Of a stretch of 64,000 nt of DNA, positions 8,208 to 17,677 are shown piece after piece; position 1 is the stretch's first letter; each line of letters opens with the position of its first letter. Made by a program: the position numbers and the translations under genes. This DNA is from Neisseria sp. MVDL19-042950 (GTDB lineage Bacteria > Pseudomonadota > Gammaproteobacteria > Burkholderiales > Neisseriaceae), in contig NZ_JAUKWH010000007.1 in assembly GCF_030504625.1 (NCBI RefSeq), forward strand, positions 62,001 through 126,000, written 5' to 3'. A model generated the notes under the pieces. The model was not told the DNA's origin. It saw only the letters and a list, made by a program, of their open reading frames with translations, and searched no databases.

Positions 8208-8912
8208 TCAAAAATCGAACGGGTGCAGGTCGATGCCTTCCCTGCGCCGCCACTCGTCCAACAAAAGCATGCGCGGGGTGGGATAAATGTCGCCGATCAC
8301 GGCTTTGCCGATGCGGTCGGAGCGGAAATGGCGGAAATCCTGCCGCAGTTCGCACCAAGCTGACACCAGCCGCGCGTCGTCGAAATAACCGATGGAAAAC
8401 GGCCACACGGTGCGGCGGCTCGGGCGGTTTTTGGCATCGGTGTAGTCGAATTCGAGTTTGCGGTTGCTGCGGATAGCGGCGCGAATGGTGTTGAGAACAT
8501 GCTGCTCGTGTTCGCCGTATTCCGTATGATCGCGAACGGGGAACAAGGCTTGGCTGTCCAACAAATCCGCCATGTTTTCCGGCAGCACGGCCTGCACTTT
8601 CGCCAACACCGATTTGGCATCTTGCGCCAATGCGTTGTCGGTATAAGCCAGCACCCAACGCATGCCTAGCACGAGGGCTTCGATTTCGTTGGCGTTGAAC
8701 GAAAGCGGCGGCAGCAGAAAATCTTTGTGGAGAATAAAACCGACACCCGCCTCGCCGCGTATATCCGCGCCCTGACGGCACAGGGTTTCGATGTCGCGGT
8801 ACACGGTGCGCACGCTCACGGAAAGCGTTTCCGCCAGTGTGTCGGCGGTAACGGGGAGGCGGTGGTTGCGCAGCAGTTGCAACAGGTTGAGCAGGCGTTC
8901 GGAGCGGGTCAT
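8208..8912 (-). CDS. HTH-WYL transcriptional regulator (YafY-like)
   Basis: A 234-residue regulator with an N-terminal winged helix-turn-helix (MTRSERLLNLLQLL through about residue 60, with SVRTVYRDIETL as recognition helix region) and a C-terminal WYL-type ligand domain (about 135-210, RLVSAWCELRQDFRHFRSDRI). Proteins of this family bind small molecules or nucleic acids through the WYL domain and usually control neighbouring genes. The gene precedes the GST gene on the same strand; the stop codon overlaps a DUS copy. No strong ribosome binding site is visible before the ATG. The regulated target and ligand are not known. Confidence 0.85.
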   Translation of the reverse strand: MTRSERLLNLLQLLRNHRLPVTADTLAETLSVSVRTVYRDIETLCRQGADIRGEAGVGFILHKDFLLPPLSFNANEIEALVLGMRWVLAYTDNALAQDAKSVLAKVQAVLPENMADLLDSQALFPVRDHTEYGEHEQHVLNTIRAAIRSNRKLEFDYTDAKNRPSRRTVWPFSIGYFDDARLVSAWCELRQDFRHFRSDRIGKAVIGDIYPTPRMLLLDEWRRREGIDLHPFDF

Positions 8913-8949
8913 GGCAGAGCGTTATGTTTGTGGCAGGTTTTAATCAATG

Positions 8950-8986
8950 AGGCCGTCTGAAAATAAAAAACGCTTTCAGACGGCCT
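8950..8986. terminator. DUS-pair hairpin between rppH and the WYL regulator
   Basis: Inverted DUS copies at 8950-8961 and 8974-8986 form the stem after the rppH stop. There is no long U-tract on the minus strand, so efficiency is uncertain. Confidence 0.6.
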
Positions 8987-9003
8987 GAAAGCGTTCGGAG
9001 GGA

Positions 9004-9522
9004 TTATTTGAGTTCCAGTTGGCGGCGGGTAAATTCTTCCAGCGTTTCCAAACCGCGCAAAAAGCGGGAAAGCTCGCTCAATGCGCCTTCGTACACGCCG
9101 CGTTTGAAATCAATCACTTCGTCTATCGGTGCCCAATATTGATGCCAACGCCAGCCGTCGAATTCGGGGTGGCTGGTCGCACGCAGATGCACATCGCTTT
9201 CGCGGCCCACCAAGCGCAGCAGATACCAGATTTGCTTCTGCCCGCGGTACGAACCGCGCCATTCCCGCCGCACCCAATGGGTAGGCACGTCGTAACGCAG
9301 CCAATCACGCGTGCGGCCGAGAATTTTGACGTGGTGCGGCAGCAGGCCGACTTCTTCCAGAAGCTCCCGATACATGGCGGTTTCGGGGCTTTCGCCCGGC
9401 TTGATGCCGCCTTGCGGAAACTGCCAAGAATGCTCGCGCACGCGCTTGCCCCAAAATACTTCGTTGCGGTCGTTGGTTAAGATAATACCGACATTGGGGC
9501 GATATCCTTCTCTATCCAGCAT
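9004..9522 (-). CDS. rppH: RNA pyrophosphohydrolase RppH (Nudix)
   Basis: A 172-residue Nudix enzyme that removes pyrophosphate from 5'-triphosphate mRNA ends and so opens them to RNase E decay. The Nudix box is complete: G38, E44, R52-E53, E56-E57 and G59 in the GX5EX7REUXEEXGU spacing. The N-terminus [15 protein letters not shown] is the family hallmark, which fixes the start at 9522; the longer open frame upstream lacks homology, and AAGGGCGAC provides the binding site. [24 protein letters not shown] residues follow as in RppH of other proteobacteria. It stands alone between DUS hairpins. Confidence 0.93.
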   Translation of the reverse strand: MLDREGYRPNVGIILTNDRNEVFWGKRVREHSWQFPQGGIKPGESPETAMYRELLEEVGLLPHHVKILGRTRDWLRYDVPTHWVRREWRGSYRGQKQIWYLLRLVGRESDVHLRATSHPEFDGWRWHQYWAPIDEVIDFKRGVYEGALSELSRFLRGLETLEEFTRRQLELK

Positions 9523-9847
9523 TTCGTGTCGCCCTTGCATAAAATTCAATCGTGGGATTTTCCCATAAATGCAGGCGGTTTGACAAATTTGCAGGCCGTC
9601 TGAAGCCTTTTTTTCCACGCTTGGCGGGGCCATCTGAAAAAATTTGTTGTTTATGATGAAAAACCTATCGGAATTTGTGTTAAAAAATGTTTGTTTTTAC
9701 TTGGTAAAGTATTGCATCTCAAAGGATTTTGCCGTTTAATTCGCCCTGTCGCCAAATGCTTGGTGCTTGCTGCATGCAGCTTCATTGCCGCTGCATGATT
9801 GGTATTTTTTTGTACTCGTTCCGGTACGTTTTTTGAAGGATAAGAAG

Positions 9848-11017
9848 ATGAAAAAAACTTGGTTGGTTTCTGCTGTGGCAGGCCTGTTTTTAGTGGCGTG
9901 CGGCGGTTCGGGAAACACCGATACGCAAAAAACTGCGGAAAACACGGAGGCAAGCAGCGGGCAGCAACAAACGGCGGCTGCTCCGGCAACGGGTAATCTG
10001 AATATTTACAACTGGTCGGATTATGTTGATCCGGCAACCGTGAGCGAGTTTGAAAAAACCAATAAAATCAAGGTTCGATACGATTATTACGACAGCAACG
10101 AAACGCTGGAAGCCAAAGTGCTTACCGGTAAATCGGGCTACGATTTGGTTGCTCCTTCGATTGCCAACGTCGGCCGTCAGATTAAAGCGGGCGCTTATCA
10201 GGAAATCGATAAAAGCATGATTGCCAACTACGGCAATATCGATCCCGATCTGTTGAAAATGATGGAGCAGGTTGATCCGGGCAACAAATATGCCGTGCCG
10301 TATTTCTGGGGTATTAATACGTTGGCCATCAATAAAGACCAAGTGGCCAAAGCCTTGGGCTCGGACCAACTGCCCGAAAACGAATGGGATTTGGTGTTTA
10401 ATCCCGAATATACCGCCAAATTGAAATCATGCGGCATCAGCTTCCTCGACAGCCCCACCGAGCAAATTCCGTTGGCGTTGAACTACATCGGCAAAGATCC
10501 CAACAGCGAAACCGCCGATGATTTGAAAGCGGCTGTGGACATGATGAAAAAAGTCCGTTCCGATGTAAAACGTTTCAGCTCTTCGGGTTATATCGACGAT
10601 ATGGCGGCGGGTAATCTTTGCGTGGCGGTCGGTTACGGCGGCGATTTGAATATTGCCAAAAACCGCGCTAAAGATTCCAAAAACGGTGTGGACATAGAAG
10701 TGCTTACTCCGAAAAGCGGCGTAGGCATCTGGATCGACTCGTTTATGATTCCGAAAGGCGCGCAAAATGTTGCCAATGCGCACCGATACATCAGCTACAC
10801 GCTTGATCCGCAAGTGGCAGCGAAAAACGGCAATTTCGTTACTTACGCGCCTGCCAGCAAGCCCGCCCGCGATTTGATGGAGCAGCAGTATGCCGGCGAC
10901 AACTCGATTTTCCCGAGCGACGAAGTGAAGGCTAAAAGTTTTGTGGTTCTGCCGAAATCGCCCAATGCAGTGAAATTGAGCGTACGTTTATGGCAGGGTT
11001 TGAAAGCAGGCCAATAA
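9848..11017 (+). CDS. Polyamine ABC transporter substrate-binding lipoprotein (PotD/PotF type)
   Basis: A 389-residue periplasmic binding protein anchored as a lipoprotein: the signal peptide ends in a lipobox LVAC with Cys18. A Ser/Gln/Ala-rich tether (about 20-48) precedes the mature domain, which opens with NLNIYNWSDYVDP, the usual start of spermidine/putrescine-binding proteins; YDLVAPS, PYFWG and WxxFxIP-type segments follow. It should deliver polyamines to an ABC importer whose permease and ATPase genes are not in the window, so this is a solitary copy. The ATG at 9848 has GAAGGATAAG upstream. Putrescine versus spermidine preference cannot be read from sequence by eye. Confidence 0.88.
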   Translation: MKKTWLVSAVAGLFLVACGGSGNTDTQKTAENTEASSGQQQTAAAPATGNLNIYNWSDYVDPATVSEFEKTNKIKVRYDYYDSNETLEAKVLTGKSGYDLVAPSIANVGRQIKAGAYQEIDKSMIANYGNIDPDLLKMMEQVDPGNKYAVPYFWGINTLAINKDQVAKALGSDQLPENEWDLVFNPEYTAKLKSCGISFLDSPTEQIPLALNYIGKDPNSETADDLKAAVDMMKKVRSDVKRFSSSGYIDDMAAGNLCVAVGYGGDLNIAKNRAKDSKNGVDIEVLTPKSGVGIWIDSFMIPKGAQNVANAHRYISYTLDPQVAAKNGNFVTYAPASKPARDLMEQQYAGDNSIFPSDEVKAKSFVVLPKSPNAVKLSVRLWQGLKAGQ

Positions 11018-11060
11018 GCATCAGCGAACCGACAGGCCGTCTGAAAAGGCGGCTTGGCAT

Positions 11061-11092
11061 AAAAAGCACCGTAGTGATATGGTGCTTTTTTG
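11061..11092 (+). terminator. Intrinsic terminator after the polyamine-binding gene
   Basis: AAAAAGCACC pairs with GGTGCTTTTTT, giving a stem with a U-tract. Flanking DUS copies at 11034-11045 and 11093-11104 could extend the structure. Confidence 0.85.
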
Positions 11093-11127
11093 TTTCAGAC
11101 GGCCTCTGTTTTGTTTTTATGGCAAAC

Positions 11128-11169
11128 AGGCCGTCTGAAAAGTATCGGGAAACTTTTTCAGACGGCCTG
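11128..11169. terminator. DUS-pair terminator ahead of the Nudix gene stop
   Basis: Inverted DUS copies with an extended inner stem (AAAAGT/ACTTTTT) lie just beyond the stop of the reverse-strand Nudix gene. Confidence 0.75.
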
Positions 11170-11198
11170 TTTGATGCGCCGCATTATCCAATATGTTT

Positions 11199-11804
11199 TC
11201 AAGGGGAAAAGCGCAGATGCTGTTCGTAGCGTTCGGCCAAATCATACAAAATCGTGGCCGTCAGCCCCCAGATGTCGTAGTGCAGATAGGGCAGGGCGGG
11301 CGTGTTCAGGATTTGGCCGTTGTAATGGAATTCCCGGCTTTGGTAATTGTTTTTATCGAGGGCGAAGGAGAGCGGCACGTAGAAAATTTCGGCCACTTCG
11401 TCGGTATTGGCTTGCGTGGGCGGGTTGTCCGCACTAAGGGCGGGCACGGGAAAAACGGCGTAACCCGAAGGCGTGTAATAGGGTTCGAAAGGCGGGAAAG
11501 TTTGCCATTGTGCCGAGGCGATGCCGGTTTCTTCGGCCGTTTCCCGCAGGGCGGTACAGATAGGGTTGTTGTCTTGCGGGTCGCACCGTCCGCCCGCCAA
11601 CGCAATTTGCCCCGTGTGGTGGCGCAGGGTGTCGGAACGGCGCGTCAGTAAGATTTCCCATCGGCAGGAGCGGCAAACCACGGCCAGCAGCACGGCCGCC
11701 CGAAGCGGTCGGGCGGCGGCAAACAGACGGTTGCGGTTGCTGCCCATGGCGGCGGGGTAGCGTGCGGCTTCCTGAAAGAAGCGGCTGAGTTCGTCGTAGT
11801 TCAT
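11199..11804 (-). CDS. CoA pyrophosphatase-type Nudix hydrolase
   Basis: A 201-residue Nudix protein of the CoA-specific type. The family motif before the Nudix box is seen at 51-72 (ILLTRRSDTLRHHTGQ followed by LAGG, where most members have FPGG), and the catalytic part TALRETAEETG has Arg87-Glu88 and Glu91-Glu92. Such enzymes cleave CoA or oxidised CoA to phosphopantetheine and 3',5'-ADP. The start at 11804 is chosen because upstream codons read through a DUS copy and lack homology; the binding site is weak. It is divergent from the TPR protein gene. Substrate is inferred from the family, not shown. Confidence 0.8.
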   Translation of the reverse strand: MNYDELSRFFQEAARYPAAMGSNRNRLFAAARPLRAAVLLAVVCRSCRWEILLTRRSDTLRHHTGQIALAGGRCDPQDNNPICTALRETAEETGIASAQWQTFPPFEPYYTPSGYAVFPVPALSADNPPTQANTDEVAEIFYVPLSFALDKNNYQSREFHYNGQILNTPALPYLHYDIWGLTATILYDLAERYEQHLRFSP

Positions 11805-12001
11805 GATGTGTCGGCCCGGTGCGGAATAAGTTTTCAGACGGCCTCGTTTTATCGGGTGTTGTGTTACATTTACGCCCTTGCCGATATGACTAATGCAAAT
11901 AATCAACAAAGCGGCGGGCTTGTGATAAAGTATCGCACATTCGGTTACAGGCCGTCTGAAAAGTTTGCGGCCGTAACTTTTGAAGATTCGAGGAAATGTT
12001 T

Positions 12002-13861
12002 ATGTTTTTTGGTAAAACCCGTATCCATGCCGCAGTTTGGGCGGTAATGATGCTGTTTGCCGGCAATAGTTATGCCGCCAATGAAGCACCTAAGCAGATG
12101 CCGCAAAAAGTGCGTGCCGCTACGGTAAAAAAGAGTTTTTATTCTTTGGAAGAGCATGAGCAGGAATATGCGCGCCGGACAAAGATTGTCGAGCGCGCAA
12201 ACGAACTGTTTACACTGCTGAGCGGGGAAATGGCTTTGCAGAAAGGCGAAGCAGGATCGGCATTGGCAACTTATGTGATTATGCTGAACCGTACCAAAAA
12301 ACCCGAAATTGCCGAGCGTGCGATGGAAATGGCCATTTCCCTGCATGCTTACGAACAGGCCGAACAGATTTATCAAATTTGGCGGGAAATCGAACCTGTG
12401 CCGGGCAATGCCCAAAAACGCATGGGGTGGGCGCTCGATTTGGTGCTGGGTAACACCGAAAAAACCGCAGACGGCCTGCAAGACGTGCTCAAAACCGCCG
12501 ATGATGTCCACGCCCGCCGGGTGTTCCTGCTATTGGCGCAGATGAGCATTCTGCATGCCGATCTTGCTGGAAAAGCAGGCAAGGCGGTGCACCGTGCCGC
12601 TAAAAAATATCCCGAAATGCCGGAAGCGGCGATTGCCGATTTGATTTTCAGCGCCCAAAACGGTAAAGACAGAAATGCCGTTGCCGCTTTGCAGAAATTG
12701 TCGAAACTGGATGCCGAAATCCTGCCGCCTACCGAGGCTACATTACGTTTGGTGGCGCAACGCAACCCGCAGATTTTGAGCCGTTTCTTTACCGAAACCG
12801 ATACCAGCAACCTTTCTCCCGTATGGCAGGAGATGGAAATCAGCAGTCTGATTGCAGACAACCAGCCCGATAAAGCATATGCGCGTTTGCAAGCCTTGCT
12901 GAATCAGAATCCGAATGCCGATTTGTATATTCAGGCGGCCATTTTGTCAGTAACGCGCGAGGAAAACCTTTCGGTAACCGGCAACTATCTCGACAAAGCC
13001 TATCGTACCGGCACCAGCGAGCAAAAGAGCAGGGCGGCGGTTATCGGTGCCATGCGCTATGCCGATGCCAAACAGTACAAACAAGCTAAAGTATGGGCGG
13101 ATAAAATCGTCTCTCCCGACTATGTGTTCGACAAAGCGGTATTGCGCGCCTCTATTGAAGCCGAAACCGGCAACGGCCGCACGGCACTTGCAGAAGCCCG
13201 CCGTGCCCAACGCCTGCCCGAACAGCAGGGCCGCTTCTTCAACAGCAGCGATTTGCAGCGGGTTTACCTGTTTGCTTTGGCCAAACACAGCAATCCCCAA
13301 GAAGCCTTGGCCGAATTGAACGCGCTGGCCGCCAAAGCCCGCAGACAGCCCGACGGTGCGGAGCGGTTGCCTGATATTCTTTACCAACGCGGCATGGTGT
13401 ATGTCGATCAGTTGAAACAGCCCGAAAAAGCCATAGCCGATTTCCGCCATTATCTGCGTTTGAACCCGAACAGCGCCGCAGGTATGAATGCGCTCGGTTA
13501 CACATTGCTTACCTTGCCGCAGTCCGATAAAGAAGAAGCATTCAGGCTGATTCAGGCGGCCTATCAGCAAGAGCCGGAATCCGCAGCCATCAATGACAGC
13601 ATAGGCTGGGCATATTATCTGAAAGGCGATGCCCAAGCCGCACTGCCTTATCTGCAATATGCGTTCGAGCAGTATCCCGATCCTGAAGTGGCCGCACATT
13701 TGGGCGAAGTGTGGTGGGCGCTTGGCGAGCGGGAAAAGGCTAAAAACGTATGGAAGGAAGGTTTGAAGAAAGAAGGCGATAAAGCCGCCTTGAAACGCAC
13801 CTTGCAACGTTTGGGCGTGAAACTGCCTGCTCCGGCCAAGAAAGCGAAAAAGAAGAAGTAA
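12002..13861 (+). CDS. Exported tetratricopeptide-repeat protein
   Basis: A 619-residue protein with a signal peptide (hydrophobic segment 9-21, likely signal-peptidase I cleavage after SYA at residue 25) followed by many degenerate TPR-like helix pairs; the clearest lie near the C-terminus (ILYQRGMVYVDQLKQ, AAGMNALGYTLLTL, AINDSIGWAYYLKG, VAAHLGEVWWALG). It ends in a lysine-rich tail. Of two in-frame ATGs I prefer 12002, because GAGGA then has normal spacing, whereas it abuts the ATG at 11996. It is followed by lolB and ispE, an order I associate with Neisseria genomes; a role as periplasmic scaffold in envelope assembly is a guess. Confidence 0.85.
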   Translation: MFFGKTRIHAAVWAVMMLFAGNSYAANEAPKQMPQKVRAATVKKSFYSLEEHEQEYARRTKIVERANELFTLLSGEMALQKGEAGSALATYVIMLNRTKKPEIAERAMEMAISLHAYEQAEQIYQIWREIEPVPGNAQKRMGWALDLVLGNTEKTADGLQDVLKTADDVHARRVFLLLAQMSILHADLAGKAGKAVHRAAKKYPEMPEAAIADLIFSAQNGKDRNAVAALQKLSKLDAEILPPTEATLRLVAQRNPQILSRFFTETDTSNLSPVWQEMEISSLIADNQPDKAYARLQALLNQNPNADLYIQAAILSVTREENLSVTGNYLDKAYRTGTSEQKSRAAVIGAMRYADAKQYKQAKVWADKIVSPDYVFDKAVLRASIEAETGNGRTALAEARRAQRLPEQQGRFFNSSDLQRVYLFALAKHSNPQEALAELNALAAKARRQPDGAERLPDILYQRGMVYVDQLKQPEKAIADFRHYLRLNPNSAAGMNALGYTLLTLPQSDKEEAFRLIQAAYQQEPESAAINDSIGWAYYLKGDAQAALPYLQYAFEQYPDPEVAAHLGEVWWALGEREKAKNVWKEGLKKEGDKAALKRTLQRLGVKLPAPAKKAKKKK

Positions 13862-13874
13862 AGCTTAACTTGTC

Positions 13875-13913
13875 AGGCCGTCTGAACAGCTTCTACCGTT
13901 TTCAGACGGCCTT
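13875..13913 (+). terminator. DUS-pair terminator after the TPR protein gene
   Basis: Inverted DUS copies at 13875-13886 and 13900-13913 form the stem; a second such pair follows at 13994, so lolB is probably transcribed separately. Confidence 0.75.
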
Positions 13914-13993
13914 CTCCAAAATTACGGCTTATTCGGATGCCGCCGAACTTATCCCCCTTCCGACAGGTCAAGTTTGAATGTACCGACAAAAAC

Positions 13994-14035
13994 AGGCCGT
14001 CTGAAACCGGCTTGAAAGCCTTTCAGACGGCCTTT
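13994..14035 (+). terminator. DUS-pair hairpin in the lolB leader
   Basis: Inverted DUS copies (13994-14005, 14021-14035) end with a short T-run 34 bases before the lolB start. It may end read-through from upstream or attenuate lolB. Confidence 0.6.
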
Positions 14036-14068
14036 CCTTATCATTCAAATCCACATACAGGTAACAGC

Positions 14069-14656
14069 ATGAAACTCGATGTTTCTAAAATTTCATTGTG
14101 TGTCGCCGTATTGCTCGCAGCTTGTGCACAACCGCACATGCCGCCGCAAGAAAGCTGGCGCGCACAAACCGATATCGCCGACTTCGCCGCAGACGGCCGT
14201 TTGGCAGTAAAAGTTAACGAAAAAGGCTCTTATGCCAATTTTGACTGGACTTACCAGAATCAAGTGCAAACCATCAACGTAAACACCCCTCTGGGCAATA
14301 CCCTCGGCCAACTTTGTCAGGACAGCCGCGGTGTGCTGGCCGTCGACAGCAAAGGCAAAGTCTATCAAGCCGGTACCGCGCAAGAGCTAAGCGAACGTTT
14401 ACTCGGCTACTCGCTTCCCGTGCAATACCTGCATGTGTGGGCAAACGGCCAGTGGGTCAAAAACGCCCCTTACCAACTTCTTTCAGACGGCCGCCTGCAA
14501 CAATTCGAGTGGACGATTTCACGTACCCTGAAGTCAGACGGATCGCCCCGCACTTTACTATTGGAAAGTTCCAAGCTGACTTTACGGCTGGTATTTGACC
14601 AAATGTCTCCCGCAAAAGACGGTAATGCACCCAAACAATGTGCTGCACGCGGATAA
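14069..14656 (+). CDS. lolB: Outer-membrane lipoprotein receptor LolB
   Basis: A 195-residue lipoprotein: signal peptide with lipobox LAAC, lipidated Cys19. LolB takes lipoproteins from periplasmic LolA and inserts them into the outer membrane. The mature part shows the LolB pattern of an early FAADGRLAVK strand, SYANFDWTYQNQ, and a later PVQYLHVWANGQ region. An internal DUS is translated as LLSDGRLQ (about residue 139). The ATG at 14069 follows AGGTAAC. The gene ends 12 bases before ispE, so the two form an operon. Identification rests on lipoprotein nature, size, these patterns and position before ispE. Confidence 0.88.
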   Translation: MKLDVSKISLCVAVLLAACAQPHMPPQESWRAQTDIADFAADGRLAVKVNEKGSYANFDWTYQNQVQTINVNTPLGNTLGQLCQDSRGVLAVDSKGKVYQAGTAQELSERLLGYSLPVQYLHVWANGQWVKNAPYQLLSDGRLQQFEWTISRTLKSDGSPRTLLLESSKLTLRLVFDQMSPAKDGNAPKQCAARG

Positions 14657-14668
14657 CGGATAATTGCC

Positions 14669-15520
14669 ATGAGTATCCATATTCCACAGCATGCACAAGC
14701 TTTTCTCGCGCCGGCCAAATTGAATTTGGATTTACGGATTACCGGCAGGCGCAGCGACGATTATCACAATCTGGAAAGTATTTTCTGCCTGATCGGTTTG
14801 TACGACACTATCTATCTGGCCGTGCGCACCGATGGAAAAATCGTCCTGCATACCCCGCTTGCCGGCGTAGAGCCCGAAAATGATTTGGCCTATCGTGCCG
14901 CTGCCGCTTTGCAAGTCCATTCAGACGGCCTGAGCGGTGTAGATATTTGGATGGAAAAACGCATTCCTATGGGCGGAGGATTGGGAGGAGGCAGTTCCGA
15001 TGCCGCAACCGTATTGCTGGCATTGAACCGTTTATGGCATTGCGGGCTGACAAAACCACAATTAATCGATATCAGCGTGAAACTCGGCGCGGATGTTCCT
15101 TTTTTTATCTTCGGAAAAAACGCGTTTGCCAAAGGCATCGGCGAGCAATTGCAAGAAATTTCCGTTCCCCTTCAATGGTATGTTATCGTCAAGCCTCCCG
15201 TGCATGTCAGCACGGCAGTGATTTTTTCACACGAACGCTTGACACGGGATTCCGAACCCAGCATAATGCCGACTTTCCAAACGCTGCAACCATTCAGAAA
15301 TGATATGCAGACAGTCGTTTTTCAGGAATATCCTGAAGTTTTACAGGCTTATCAAATACTTCAGCAATATGGAAATCCTTTAATGACAGGCTCAGGCGCC
15401 TGCTTGTTTTTAAGGTTCGACACTGAAGAAGAAGCCGAGTCTGTATACCGGCAAGTTTCAAACATATATGAAACATATTGTGTGGAAGGTTTAAACCGAC
15501 ACCCTTTGTTTGATATATAA
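14669..15520 (+). CDS. ispE: 4-diphosphocytidyl-2-C-methyl-D-erythritol kinase
   Basis: A 283-residue GHMP kinase of the MEP isoprenoid pathway that phosphorylates CDP-methylerythritol. The ATP-binding glycine loop [11 protein letters not shown] lies at 100-110; the N-terminal [11 protein letters not shown] carries the conserved Lys17, LGADVPFF the catalytic Asp region, and TGSGACLF the C-terminal GHMP motif. An in-frame DUS gives HSDGL near residue 84. It is 12 bases after lolB and ends 12 bases before a tRNA-Gln, so one transcript probably runs lolB-ispE-tRNA to the terminator at 15612. Confidence 0.95.
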   Translation: MSIHIPQHAQAFLAPAKLNLDLRITGRRSDDYHNLESIFCLIGLYDTIYLAVRTDGKIVLHTPLAGVEPENDLAYRAAAALQVHSDGLSGVDIWMEKRIPMGGGLGGGSSDAATVLLALNRLWHCGLTKPQLIDISVKLGADVPFFIFGKNAFAKGIGEQLQEISVPLQWYVIVKPPVHVSTAVIFSHERLTRDSEPSIMPTFQTLQPFRNDMQTVVFQEYPEVLQAYQILQQYGNPLMTGSGACLFLRFDTEEEAESVYRQVSNIYETYCVEGLNRHPLFDI

Positions 15521-15532
15521 GGTTGAAAGTGT

Positions 15533-15608
15533 TGGGGAGTCGTCAAGCGGTTAAGACACTGGATTTTGATTCCAGCATGCGAAGGTTCGAATCCTTCCTC
15601 CCCAGCCA
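15533..15608 (+). tRNA. tRNA-Gln (anticodon TTG)
   Basis: A 76-base cloverleaf with acceptor stem TGGGGAG/CTCCCCA, anticodon stem CTGGA/TCCAG around loop TTTTGAT (anticodon TTG), T-loop TTCGAAT and an encoded CCA end. It decodes CAA/CAG. Confidence 0.97.
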
Positions 15609-15611
15609 GTT

Positions 15612-15645
15612 AAAAAGCGTGTAAGTTACCTTGCACGCTTTTTAC
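15612..15645 (+). terminator. Intrinsic terminator after tRNA-Gln
   Basis: AAAAAGCGTG pairs with CACGCTTTTT. It should end a transcript that includes tRNA-Gln and possibly lolB-ispE. Confidence 0.85.
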
Positions 15646-15798
15646 GTTGTTATTCAAAGCGCCGAAGATTTGTTCCGGTAGTGGCGGATAATCCGATCAT
15701 TTTACAGTTGCTATGAGTTGCCATGCCGGCTCATATTGTTTATGGTCGGTATCTTGTATAATTACTTGGTTTATCGTCAATAAAGCTGCTTTAAGGCT

Positions 15799-15826
15799 TT
15801 GAATGGCGGAATAGGGCGCGTATAAT
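15799..15826 (+). promoter_or_regulatory. Sigma-70 promoter for prs
   Basis: TTGAAT (15799-15804) and a perfect TATAAT (15821-15826) are 16 bases apart. A second TATAAT lies at 15757-15762 with a poorer -35 box. The 15646-15798 stretch holds nothing else I recognise. Confidence 0.7.
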
Positions 15827-15911
15827 GGCGGTTCCTTAAAAATGGTCACTGGCGAAAGGAAGCATGATGTTTTCTGAGCGGAACCCTAACATAAACCCAG
15901 GTGATGAAGAT

Positions 15912-16898
15912 ATGGCTGCATACGACAGTTTGATGGTGTTTACCGGTAACGCCAACCCCGAGTTGGCGCAAAGAGTTGTTAAACACTTGGATATTTCTTT
16001 AGGCAATGCTTCTGTAGGCAAATTTTCAGATGGCGAAGTGGCCATTGAACTTTTGGAAAATGTGCGCGGACGCGACGTGTTCATCCTGCAACCGACCTGT
16101 GCACCTACCAATGACAATTTGATGGAAGTGTTGACGATGGCCGATGCGTTGAAACGTGCTTCCGCCGGCCGTATTACTGCTGCCATCCCTTATTTCGGTT
16201 ATGCCCGCCAAGACCGCCGTCCTCGTTCCGTGCGTGTGCCGATTTCAGCCAAACTTGTTGCGAATATGCTGTATTCGGCAGGTATTGACCGCGTATTGAC
16301 CGTTGATCTGCATGCCGACCAAATTCAAGGTTTCTTTGATATTCCGGTGGACAATATTTACGCGACACCGATTTTGATTAATGACATTCAACGCCAGCGT
16401 ATTGAAAACCTGACTGTTGTCAGCCCCGATATCGGCGGTGTGGTGCGTGCCCGTGCCGTGGCTAAAATGCTGAATGTGGATTTGGCTATTATTGATAAAC
16501 GCCGCCCTAAAGCCAATGTAGCCGAAGTAATGAATATTATCGGTGATATTCAAGACCGTACTTGCTTGATCGTCGACGATATGATCGATACGGCGAACAC
16601 TTTATGTAAAGCTGCTTCCGCTTTGAAAGAGCGCGGTGCATCAAGAGTTTTGGCTTATGCCACTCATCCGGTATTCTCGGGTGAAGCAGTGTCGCGTATT
16701 GCTTCTTCGGATATTGACCAAGTTGTGGTTACCGATACGATTCCGTTATCAGATGCCGCACGTCAGTGCGAACGTATCCGTCAGGTTACGATTGCCGGAT
16801 TGTTGGCCGAAACGGTGCGCCGTATCAGTAACGAAGAATCTGTTTCATATCTTTTCAATGAAGATGTGTTGACAACCGGCAGTGTATTTCTGCCATAA
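15912..16898 (+). CDS. prs: Ribose-phosphate pyrophosphokinase
   Basis: A 328-residue PRPP synthetase that makes 5-phosphoribosyl-1-pyrophosphate from ribose-5-phosphate and ATP. Signatures: FSDGE near 37, YFGYARQDR, the [15 protein letters not shown]/metal segment and the PRPP-binding loop [13 protein letters not shown] chose 15912 because [10 protein letters not shown] is the N-terminus I know for Neisseria; AGGTGATG precedes it. An in-frame ATG pair at 15864 also has a good AAAGGAAG site and would add 16 residues ([16 protein letters not shown]), so the true start needs protein data. rplY follows 66 bases later. Confidence 0.93.
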   Translation: MAAYDSLMVFTGNANPELAQRVVKHLDISLGNASVGKFSDGEVAIELLENVRGRDVFILQPTCAPTNDNLMEVLTMADALKRASAGRITAAIPYFGYARQDRRPRSVRVPISAKLVANMLYSAGIDRVLTVDLHADQIQGFFDIPVDNIYATPILINDIQRQRIENLTVVSPDIGGVVRARAVAKMLNVDLAIIDKRRPKANVAEVMNIIGDIQDRTCLIVDDMIDTANTLCKAASALKERGASRVLAYATHPVFSGEAVSRIASSDIDQVVVTDTIPLSDAARQCERIRQVTIAGLLAETVRRISNEESVSYLFNEDVLTTGSVFLP

Positions 16899-16964
16899 CC
16901 CTTATCGTTTGAAGCTGGTCGCGGTGGAAAACGATTATTTTGTTTAATTTTGGAGTATTTTAAT

Positions 16965-17537
16965 ATGTCATACGAAATTCAAGCTACGCTTCGTGATGCA
17001 CAGGGCACTGGTGCGAGCCGCCGCCTGCGTCGTGAAGGTAAAACCCCTGCCGTTCTGTACGGTGAAAACCAAGAGCCGGTAGCGATTGCCGTAGACCACA
17101 AAACCGTGTACTACGCACTGGAAAAAGAATCTTTCCATACTGCGTTGATTAAATTGACTTTGGACGGCAAAACCCAAGAAGTTATCGTGCGTGATTTCCA
17201 AATGCACCCGTTCCGTCAAGAAGTTCAACATATCGATTTCCAAGTTGTTGATGCTACCAAACCTTTGAAAATCCGTGTTCCTTTACATATCATTAATGCG
17301 GAAACTTCTCAAGCGGTTAAATTACAAGGCGGTCGTGTTTCTTTGTTGAACACTACTGTTGAAGTGGTCGCTCTGCCTAAAGATATCCCTGCTGCTTTGG
17401 AATTGGATTGCGCTTCCGTTGTGGCCGGTGATATTCTGCACTTGTCAGACATCAAATTCCCTGAAGGCGTGCAAAGTGTTGCTCTGAAACGTAATGCAAA
17501 CTTGGCTGTTGCTACCGTAACCGGTAAAAAACGCTAA
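16965..17537 (+). CDS. rplY: 50S ribosomal protein L25/Ctc
   Basis: A 190-residue long-form L25 (Ctc/TL5 type) that binds 5S rRNA; the N-terminal L25 domain ([20 protein letters not shown], about 1-95) is followed by the beta-rich TL5/Ctc C-terminal domain. The start at 16965 follows TGGAG with suitable spacing; an upstream TTG in frame is not used. Its place directly after prs is conserved in many bacteria and suggests co-transcription. A strong intrinsic terminator follows. Confidence 0.95.
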   Translation: MSYEIQATLRDAQGTGASRRLRREGKTPAVLYGENQEPVAIAVDHKTVYYALEKESFHTALIKLTLDGKTQEVIVRDFQMHPFRQEVQHIDFQVVDATKPLKIRVPLHIINAETSQAVKLQGGRVSLLNTTVEVVALPKDIPAALELDCASVVAGDILHLSDIKFPEGVQSVALKRNANLAVATVTGKKR

Positions 17538-17550
17538 TGAGCTAAAAGTA

Positions 17551-17586
17551 AAAAAATCCCACTGTAAATACAGTGGGATTTTTTTT
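17551..17586 (+). terminator. Intrinsic terminator after rplY
   Basis: AAAAAATCCCACTG pairs with CAGTGGGATTTTTTTT, a strong stem with a U-tract that could act on both strands. Confidence 0.92.
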
Positions 17587-17677
17587 ACTTAGTATCGTTG
17601 TTTTCAAACGGCCTAATCTTTCAGACGGCCTAATCAATGAGTTGAAAAAGATCGATTTGCGGCAGTTATTTCAACAT

